NCBI RefSeq assembly: GCF_022179445.1
Contig: NZ_BPQU01000021.1
Location: 1-64,000, forward strand
Direction of reading: 5' to 3'
Length of the DNA: 64,000 nt
Source: Methylobacterium mesophilicum
GTDB taxonomy: Bacteria > Pseudomonadota > Alphaproteobacteria > Rhizobiales > Beijerinckiaceae
The notes below the pieces were generated by a model that was not told the origin of the DNA, did not search any database, and worked only from the letters and a program-made list of their open reading frames with translations. Positions 57,649 through 64,000 of the stretch are shown here, piece by piece (the stretch's first letter is position 1; each line of letters starts with the position of its first letter). The translations under genes and the position numbers were made by a program.

Positions 57649-60600
57649 ATGGCGACCGAGAAGAAGCTGAAGGATCCGGCCGAGGCCGCGCTTTCTGCGA
57701 TCGAGCAGGCGCTGAACCTCGACGCCCTGACGCCGACCGGCACCGAGAGCCGCGCCGAGCCGCGCCTGCCCGATGTCGGGGATGCCGATCCCCTGCTCGA
57801 CGGTGCCCTCGACCCGGCCGGCCGCCAGACGCCGCCGCGCCTCGACCTCGACCCGCCGCTGGCCTCCGACCTGCCCCCGCCCGGCCGCGAGCGTCCGCGC
57901 CGCGAGGGCGGACTGCTGCCGCCCGACCGCTCGCTGGTGGCGAACGATGACCGGCGCAACATCGGTATCCTGCAGCAGACCTTGCGGGTGCGCTCCTCGC
58001 CCAAGCCTTATCTGTACGCGTTGCTGGCCGGCCTCGCTTGGATCGCCGGCCTGGTGCTGGTCGCCTGGCTGCAATCCGGCGGCGACCTGCGCGGCGTCGT
58101 CTCGGGCCTCACCCCGCTCCAGGCGACGGTGGGCGCCGCGGCCCTGCTCGGGCCGGTCGTCCTGTTCGTGATCGCCGCCATGCTGGCCGCGCGGGCGCAG
58201 GAGATGCGCCTCGTTGCCCGCGCGGTCGGCGAAGTCGCGGTGCGCCTGGCCGAGCCCGAGAGCTTCTCCACGGATGCGGTCCTGACCATGTCGCAGACGG
58301 TGCGCCGGGAAGTCGCCGCGGTCGGCGACGGCGTCGAGCGTGCGCTCGCCCGGGCCGGCGAACTCGAGACCCTGGTGCGCGGCGAGATCGCCACCCTGGA
58401 GCGGGCCTATTCCGACAACGAGATCCGCATCCGCTCCCTCGTCGAGGAGCTGGTGGCCCAGCGGGAATCCATCGTCACCAACGCCGAGCGGGTGCGCGGC
58501 GCGATCACCGGCTCGCACCAGAGCCTGAGCCAGGAGCTGGAGGGCGCGTCCGAGCGGATCGTCCTGGCGCTCAACGGCGCGGGCGAGCGCGTGACCGGGG
58601 CGCTCGACGCCCGCGGCGCGGCCATCACCGCATCCCTTGGCGAGGCCGGCGACCGGGTCGTCAGCCTGATGACCGGGCGCGGCGACGAGTTGATCGAGAA
58701 CCTCGCGGCCACCAGCGAGGGCGTGCGCGGCAGCCTGCTGGACGTCGGCGAGAGCCTGACGCGCGCCTTCGAGACCCGCGCCCGCGACGTGACCGGCGCG
58801 TTCCAGTCGACCGGGGACGCCCTCACCGGGCGGATCGCCGAGAGCACCGCCTCCGTCGCCCAGAGCCTCGCCGAGACCGGCCTGCGCGTCAGCGAGTCCC
58901 TGGAGCGCCAGGGCGGCGTCGTGCGCGAGAGCTTCGAGCGCTCGGTGATCGGCCTGGAGAACGCTTTCCTGTCGCGGAGTTCCGAGCTGACGGAGCGGTT
59001 CGGCGCGATGGGGACTCAGATCACCGCGCGCTTCGCCGAGACCGGCGCGGCCCTCACCCAGGACATTGCCGGCCGCGGCTTGGCGCTGCGTGCCGAGATC
59101 GAGACGGCCGGCCTCTCCGTCGCCGAGGCGATCGAGAGCCGCGGGCGCGACGCCCAGGCCGCCCTGGCGCTGGCCATGGGCGGCGTCGGCGAGACGCTGA
59201 CCAGCCAGGCCGGCACCGTGCGCGATGACCTGATCGGCACCGCCGAGCGGATCGCCGAGACGATCGCCGAGCGCGGCGATGCCCTGGCCGGGCGCATGGA
59301 CGGCATCGCGGCGCGCCTGCACGACACCGTGACGGTCCAGGCCTCGGACCTCGAGAGCCGCGTCCAGGCGGCGGCCGAGCGGGCCGGCGGCCACATCACC
59401 GACAGGACCGAGGCCGCCACCCAGAGCCTGGAATCCGCTTTCTCGGCGCTGGGCCACGGCTTTGAGGCCGGCGCCGCCGCCGCCGTCCAGTCCCTGCGCG
59501 GCTCCGCGAGCACCGTCACCGGCGAACTCGAGGCCCACACGCGCGCGGCGTCCGCCCGCCTGGCCGATACCCTGCAGACCCTGCGCCACGGCTCGGCCGA
59601 GGTGACCGGCGCGGTCGCGGCCGAGACCGCGAACCTGCTGACCCATTTCCGCGATGCCGCCGACCGGGCCGGCATCGAACTCAATGAGCGCGGCTCTGCC
59701 GCGGTGACCGCCCTGCGCGGCGCCCTCGGCGACCTCAACCGCGAGCTGTCCGCCCGCACCGGCGACGCCACCCGCAGCCTGGCACAGGCCGCCCGCGCCA
59801 TCTCGGACGACCTCGCCGCCCGCATCGGGGAGATGGAGGCCGCCTTCGGCGAGCACGGCAAGGGCGTGGCCGAACTCCTGGCCAGCCATGCCGAGGAGAC
59901 CCAGACCCGGATCAGCGGCACCGGCCGCGACATCGTGCTCGCGGTGGCGAGCCAGGGTGCGCGCATCGCCGACACGCTCAGCCAGACCGGCGCGAGCTTC
60001 GCCGAGACCGCCGACGGCCGAGTCCGCGCTATCGACGAGACTCTCGGCAGCCGCCTCGCCGCCCTGCAGGAGACCATCGCCCGCGGCGACATCCTGGCCG
60101 ACCGCATCGGCCGCGACACCGCGACGATGGGCGAGACCGTCGGGGCCCGGCTGGAGGAGATGGACCGGCTCATCACCGTCAAGGGCCAGGCGGTGGCCGA
60201 GACCATCGCGACCCGCGCCCGCGAGGCCGGCAGCCTGGTCGAGACCCATCTCGGCGACCTGGAAGCGCGCTCGGCCAAGCGCGCGGCCGAGATCGGCGAC
60301 GTCGTGGCGAACCTGGTCGATCACGTCGACGGCCGGATCGACGCCCGCGGCAAGGCCCTGAACGAGGCGCTGGCCGCCCGGACCGGGGAGATGGCCCGGA
60401 TCATGGAAGAGGGCAGCCGCAACCTGGTCGCGGTGCTCGACGGCCGGGCCGAGGGGCTCGGGCAGGACATCGACCGGCGCACCGCCGAGATGGCCCGCCG
60501 TATCGCGGGCAGCGCCGAGCATTTCGACGCCGGCGTCATCAGCCGTCTGCAGGAGATTGCCAACGCCCTCGATGAGCGCGCCCGCCTCGTGGACGAGAGC

Positions 60601-63600
60601 TTCGGCGTGCAGGCCTTCGAGGCGATCCGCCTGATCGAGGCGCGCACCCGCGCGGTCGACGAGGAACTGGCCGGCCGCACCCGCGACCTGGTCGCGACGA
60701 TCACCGACCGGACCGGCGGGATCGACAAGGCGATGGCCGAGAGCATCGGAAGCCTCACGGGGGCCGTGGCCGAATCCACCCGGGTCCTCGAGGCTTCGCT
60801 GTCGGGCCGGGTGCAGGAGATCGTCCAGCTGGTGGACGAGCGGGCCCAGAGCGCCGACGCGGCCCTCTCCGCCCGCACCGAGGCCGTGCGCGCGGCCTTC
60901 GCCGAGCGTTCGGAACTGCTCGCGACGTTGATCGACGAGCGCATCGCCGCCATGTCGAGCGAACTCGACGAGAAGGGCCGGACCGTGTTCGGGGCGATCG
61001 GCGGCCGCATCACCGAGCTGGCGCGCCTGTTCGACCGCGGCGGCACCTCGCTGGCCGAGCTGATCGACCAGCGCGGCGACAGCGTCCTGTCCAAGCTCCA
61101 GCAGACCATTGCGGATGCCGAGCGGATGCTGGAGGCCGGCGAGGGCCGCCTCGGCCACACCCTGTCGAGCCGCACCGCCGACATCAGCGGCCTGCTCGAC
61201 GAGGGCGTGCGTTCGGTCCACGGCCTGCTCGAAGACCGCACCAACCAGATCCGCGTGATGCTGGACGGCCATGCCGGCACCCTGGCCACCACCCTCGACG
61301 GCCGCATGGGCCCGCTCAACGAGGCGCTGGATACACGCGGCCGCGCCCTGATCGCCGCCGTCGAGGACGCCTTCGGCAGCGCCGCCGGGGCCCTGGATTC
61401 CCGGACCCAGGCGCTCGGCGGCCTGTTCGACGAACGCCTCGGGCACCTGGAGAACCTGGTCGAGGGTCGCGGCAACCGCCTGGCCGAGACCCTGGACGCC
61501 CGCGCCCAGGGCCTGCGGACCCTGTTCGAGGAAGCCCACACCGCCCTCGACGCGGTTGTGGAAGGCGGGGGCGGCCGCTTCGCCGCCTCGGTCGACACCA
61601 AGATCCAGGCGTTGCGGACGATGCTGGAGGCGGCGCCCGCCGCCGTCACCGCGCTGGTCGAGACCCGGGAGCGCCAGCTCGCCGCGACCCTCGACAGCCG
61701 CACGCAGCGCCTCCAGGCCCTGTTCGAGGAGGCTCAGGCCGGCCTGCGCGATCTCGTGGAGGTGCGCGGTCAGGAACTCGCCGACACGATCACCACCCGG
61801 ACCGAGGGCCTGCGCCAGACCCTCGACGCGGCGCCCACCGACATGGCGGACCTGCTGGATGCCCGCTTCGCCGACCTGCGCGCCTTGTTCGATCGGGCGC
61901 AGTCGGAGATCGACCGCCTGGTCGACGGCCGCAGCCGCGAGATCGCCGGCACCATCGAGCACCGCACCCAGGCCCTGCAGACGGCGATCGAGCAGGCCAG
62001 CCCGGCCATCGCCGGCCTGCTGCAGGCGGGTGAGACCCAGATCGCCCAGGCCTTCCAGGCCCGGAGCGGCAACTTGGAGGCCCTGTTCGCCCAGGCGCAG
62101 TCGGAGATCGATCGTCTGGTCGACGGCCGCGGCCGCGAGATCGCGGGGGCGATCGAGCACCGCACCCAGGCTCTGCAGACCGTGATCGAGCAGGCCAGCC
62201 CGGCCATCGCCGGGCTGCTGCAGGCGGGGGAGACCCAGCTGGCCCAGGCCTTCGAGGCCCGGAGCGGCGACCTGCAGGCCCTGTTCGCTCAGGCCCAGGC
62301 TGAGATCGACCGTCTGGTCGATGGCCGCGGTCGCGAGATCGCGGGGACCATCGAGTACCGCACCCAGGCCCTGCAGACCGTGATCGAGCAGGCGAACCCG
62401 GCCATCGCCGGCCTGCTGGAGGCCCGCGAATCGCAGTTCGCCGAGACCTTCGAGGCCCGCAGCGGTCAGCTCCGGACCTTGTTCGAGCGGGCGCAATCCA
62501 GCCTTGAGCTCTCGGTGGAGAGCCGCGGCCGGGAGATCGCTATGGCGGTCCAGGCGCGCACGCAGGACCTGCGTACCCTCCTTGACGCGGCGCCTACGGG
62601 CGTGGCCGCCCTCCTGGACACCCGGATCGAGACCCTGCGCACGACCTTCGACGAGGCCCGTTCGGCGATCGAGACGTTGCTCAGCGAGCGCAGCCAGGCG
62701 CTGCTCGACGCCGCGCAAGGGCGCACCGGCTCGCTGGTCGAGGCCTTCGATGCGCGGATCCGCGACCTCGACGGCGTCGTCGAGGGGCGCACCGCGGCCC
62801 TGGTGCACACGGTCGAGGCGCAGAGCGAGGCGCTGGCCCGCGGGGTCGATGCCCGTGCCGACGCCTTCACTCAGCGCATCGACAGCCGCATGCGGCTGTT
62901 CGCGACGCTGGTCGCCCAGCGCGCCGAGACGCTGGCCACCGCCTTCGACGACCGCCACGACGCCTTTGCGGGCCTCATGGACGAGCGCACCGCCAGCCTC
63001 GTGGCGGCGCTCGACGAGCGGGCGCGGGCGCATGCCGAGCAGGTCGACGCGCACAACGCCGCCCTGGCCGACACGCTCAGCCGTCGCGAGGCGGCGCTGG
63101 CGGGCCTGATCGACGCCCGCACCGAGGCTCTGGGGGCCGGCTTCGAGCGCCGCGCCACCGCGCTCGGCGCCCTGGTCGATGCCCGCGGCGAGGCTCTGTC
63201 CCGCCGCCTCGCGGAGAGCGCCGAGGTGCTGGTCCGCGCCATCGAGGAGAAGGGCGGGGCGCTCATCGCCAGCGTCGACGGCAGCTGCCGTGCGGTCGGC
63301 GACAGCCTGGAAGGGCATGTCGAGCGCCTGCGCGCGGCCATCGACGGGCCGATGCTCGACCTGTCGCGGGCCCTGGCCGACCGTGCCGACGCCATCGAGC
63401 GCGTGCTGATCGAGACCGGCGTGCCTCTGGCCGAGACGCTACGGCTGCAGACCGAGGAACTGGCCGCGCAGTCGCGGGCCTCGGCCGAGCTGCTCCGCGC
63501 CGCCATCGACGACGGCGCGGGCCGCGCCCTCACCGAACTGTTCGAGACCAACGACCGGCTGGGCCGCGAGCTGGGTGCCGTCCTCCAGCGGATCGAAGGT

Positions 63601-64000
63601 GCCAACGCGGCGCTGGGCGAGCTGGTGTCCGGTGCAGGCACCAACCTCGGCGCGATCGAGCAGGGGCTGGCGGGCCGGGTCGAGCAGGTCCAGTCGGCGC
63701 TGCAGCGCATCGCCTTGGAGACCGGCCGCGCCACCGCCGGTGTTGCGTCCCAGGTCGAGGCCCTGCGCGAGGTCGCCAACACGGCGCTGCGCGAGGCGAC
63801 CGGCCTCGCCGAGTCCCTCGACGGCCGCGGCCGTGCGCTCGGCGAGCAGACGTCCGTGCACGTTTCAGCGCTCGACCGGGCGGCCTCGTCGCTCGCCGCG
63901 ATCGAGGAGCGCCTTGGGGCTACCCTGTCGGGCCGCGAGGCCGCGCTCGCGGAGGCGCTGGCCGGGTTCGAGGCACGCGCCAACACCCTGGAGCAGCAGG
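57649..64000 (+). CDS. Giant apolipoprotein-like coiled-coil protein, polar growth ring (GPR/RgsE) type, partial
   Basis: The gene starts at the ATG at 57649 and is still open at the window end, at least 2117 residues. A Pro-rich cytoplasmic N-terminus (residues 1-120) is followed by two transmembrane helices near 122-141 (LYALLAGLAWIAGLVLVAWL) and 161-181 (TVGAAALLGPVVLFVIAAML), then some 1900 residues of amphipathic helix rich in Ala, Arg, Glu and Leu with a repeating ALxxR / RTxAL pattern. This layout matches the GROWTH POLE RING protein of Agrobacterium and RgsE of Sinorhizobium, essential for unipolar cell growth in Hyphomicrobiales; the match is from memory. Internal units of 66 and 55 residues (61540-62496) fit an 11-residue apolipoprotein period. 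The gene is long and GC-rich, so opposite-strand frames are also open; these are shadows. Confidence 0.75.
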   Translation, partial: MATEKKLKDPAEAALSAIEQALNLDALTPTGTESRAEPRLPDVGDADPLLDGALDPAGRQTPPRLDLDPPLASDLPPPGRERPRREGGLLPPDRSLVANDDRRNIGILQQTLRVRSSPKPYLYALLAGLAWIAGLVLVAWLQSGGDLRGVVSGLTPLQATVGAAALLGPVVLFVIAAMLAARAQEMRLVARAVGEVAVRLAEPESFSTDAVLTMSQTVRREVAAVGDGVERALARAGELETLVRGEIATLERAYSDNEIRIRSLVEELVAQRESIVTNAERVRGAITGSHQSLSQELEGASERIVLALNGAGERVTGALDARGAAITASLGEAGDRVVSLMTGRGDELIENLAATSEGVRGSLLDVGESLTRAFETRARDVTGAFQSTGDALTGRIAESTASVAQSLAETGLRVSESLERQGGVVRESFERSVIGLENAFLSRSSELTERFGAMGTQITARFAETGAALTQDIAGRGLALRAEIETAGLSVAEAIESRGRDAQAALALAMGGVGETLTSQAGTVRDDLIGTAERIAETIAERGDALAGRMDGIAARLHDTVTVQASDLESRVQAAAERAGGHITDRTEAATQSLESAFSALGHGFEAGAAAAVQSLRGSASTVTGELEAHTRAASARLADTLQTLRHGSAEVTGAVAAETANLLTHFRDAADRAGIELNERGSAAVTALRGALGDLNRELSARTGDATRSLAQAARAISDDLAARIGEMEAAFGEHGKGVAELLASHAEETQTRISGTGRDIVLAVASQGARIADTLSQTGASFAETADGRVRAIDETLGSRLAALQETIARGDILADRIGRDTATMGETVGARLEEMDRLITVKGQAVAETIATRAREAGSLVETHLGDLEARSAKRAAEIGDVVANLVDHVDGRIDARGKALNEALAARTGEMARIMEEGSRNLVAVLDGRAEGLGQDIDRRTAEMARRIAGSAEHFDAGVISRLQEIANALDERARLVDESFGVQAFEAIRLIEARTRAVDEELAGRTRDLVATITDRTGGIDKAMAESIGSLTGAVAESTRVLEASLSGRVQEIVQLVDERAQSADAALSARTEAVRAAFAERSELLATLIDERIAAMSSELDEKGRTVFGAIGGRITELARLFDRGGTSLAELIDQRGDSVLSKLQQTIADAERMLEAGEGRLGHTLSSRTADISGLLDEGVRSVHGLLEDRTNQIRVMLDGHAGTLATTLDGRMGPLNEALDTRGRALIAAVEDAFGSAAGALDSRTQALGGLFDERLGHLENLVEGRGNRLAETLDARAQGLRTLFEEAHTALDAVVEGGGGRFAASVDTKIQALRTMLEAAPAAVTALVETRERQLAATLDSRTQRLQALFEEAQAGLRDLVEVRGQELADTITTRTEGLRQTLDAAPTDMADLLDARFADLRALFDRAQSEIDRLVDGRSREIAGTIEHRTQALQTAIEQASPAIAGLLQAGETQIAQAFQARSGNLEALFAQAQSEIDRLVDGRGREIAGAIEHRTQALQTVIEQASPAIAGLLQAGETQLAQAFEARSGDLQALFAQAQAEIDRLVDGRGREIAGTIEYRTQALQTVIEQANPAIAGLLEARESQFAETFEARSGQLRTLFERAQSSLELSVESRGREIAMAVQARTQDLRTLLDAAPTGVAALLDTRIETLRTTFDEARSAIETLLSERSQALLDAAQGRTGSLVEAFDARIRDLDGVVEGRTAALVHTVEAQSEALARGVDARADAFTQRIDSRMRLFATLVAQRAETLATAFDDRHDAFAGLMDERTASLVAALDERARAHAEQVDAHNAALADTLSRREAALAGLIDARTEALGAGFERRATALGALVDARGEALSRRLAESAEVLVRAIEEKGGALIASVDGSCRAVGDSLEGHVERLRAAIDGPMLDLSRALADRADAIERVLIETGVPLAETLRLQTEELAAQSRASAELLRAAIDDGAGRALTELFETNDRLGRELGAVLQRIEGANAALGELVSGAGTNLGAIEQGLAGRVEQVQSALQRIALETGRATAGVASQVEALREVANTALREATGLAESLDGRGRALGEQTSVHVSALDRAASSLAAIEERLGATLSGREAALAEALAGFEARANTLEQQ
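61540..62496 (+). repeat. Tandem 66- and 55-residue repeats in the giant gene
   Basis: Five consecutive units can be laid out: 61540-61737 (198 bases), 61738-61902 (165), then 61903-62100, 62101-62298 and 62299-62496 (198 each). The last three share segments such as SEIDRLVDGRGREIAG and QTVIEQASPAIAGLL and are highly alike in DNA, so they arose recently. Each length is a multiple of 11 residues. Confidence 0.85.

Noticed and set aside
57604..63318. A long open frame on the minus strand opposite the giant coiled-coil gene
   Set aside because: Its composition is what the complement of an Ala/Arg/Glu/Leu-rich repeat gene would give, with no domain, and the plus-strand gene has a start, transmembrane helices and regular helix periodicity.

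Overview
The window is high-GC DNA (roughly 70 percent by eye) with alphaproteobacterial gene content and order: glyQ/glyS around a small secreted-protein gene, purL-bolA-grxD, an OlsB-type acyltransferase, a Kdo-hydroxylase-type protein, and a very long apolipoprotein-like coiled-coil protein of the kind seen at the growth pole of Hyphomicrobiales. Together with the style of the intergenic repeats this suggests a Methylobacterium-like member of the Hyphomicrobiales; the genus is an inference. I found no rRNA, tRNA or CRISPR array.

Layout. 0.2-5.4 kb: a solute-binding protein of the sulfonate/taurine type, a NUDIX hydrolase coupled to a PhzF-like protein, an OsmC-like protein, a PdxY-like kinase and a secreted phospholipase-A2-like protein, followed by a decayed duplicate of the 5' part of pdxY. 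5.9-7.5 kb: an AT-rich island with one gene, a P-loop ATPase with a C-terminal PD-(D/E)XK nuclease-like domain, split by a -1 frameshift in a run of seven A. 7.5-12.8 kb: a HigBA-like toxin-antitoxin pair, DedA, a signal-less BtuF-like protein, MmcB, a PIN toxin with antitoxin, and a CPA1 antiporter. 12.9-17.7 kb: a GNAT enzyme and the glycyl-tRNA synthetase genes. 18-25.5 kb: a complete tetronate (L-threonate/D-erythronate) catabolic locus: otnC and a LacI-type regulator on the minus strand, diverging from an MFS transporter, ltnD, otnI, otnK and denD, with a perfect 16-bp palindromic operator between them. 25.5-34.8 kb: VapBC, RecQ, a membrane serine-hydrolase-like protein, purL, bolA, an unusual DnaB-N/DUF29 gene, grxD and rlmN. 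34.9-45.8 kb: an MscS-type channel, a 1761-residue alpha-2-macroglobulin, a monooxygenase, a Kdo-hydroxylase-like protein, an HTH protein, OlsB and Hsp20. 46-57.4 kb: hydrolases, SixA, class I aldolase, a MoxR ATPase and a CoxE-like VWA protein 5 kb apart, a Kef-type antiporter, a ParDE-like pair, a ferredoxin and an HPt protein. 57.6 kb to the window edge: the giant coiled-coil gene, still open at the end.

The most notable items are the frameshifted ATPase-nuclease in foreign DNA (a candidate defence gene), a predicted RpoH promoter plus ROSE-type RNA thermometer in front of hsp20, the 11-residue-based internal repeats (55- and 66-residue units) of the polar-growth-type protein, the tetronate operator, a three-copy hairpin repeat found only between convergent genes, and the DnaB-N/DUF29 gene inserted between bolA and grxD. 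All functional assignments come from reading the sequence without database searches.
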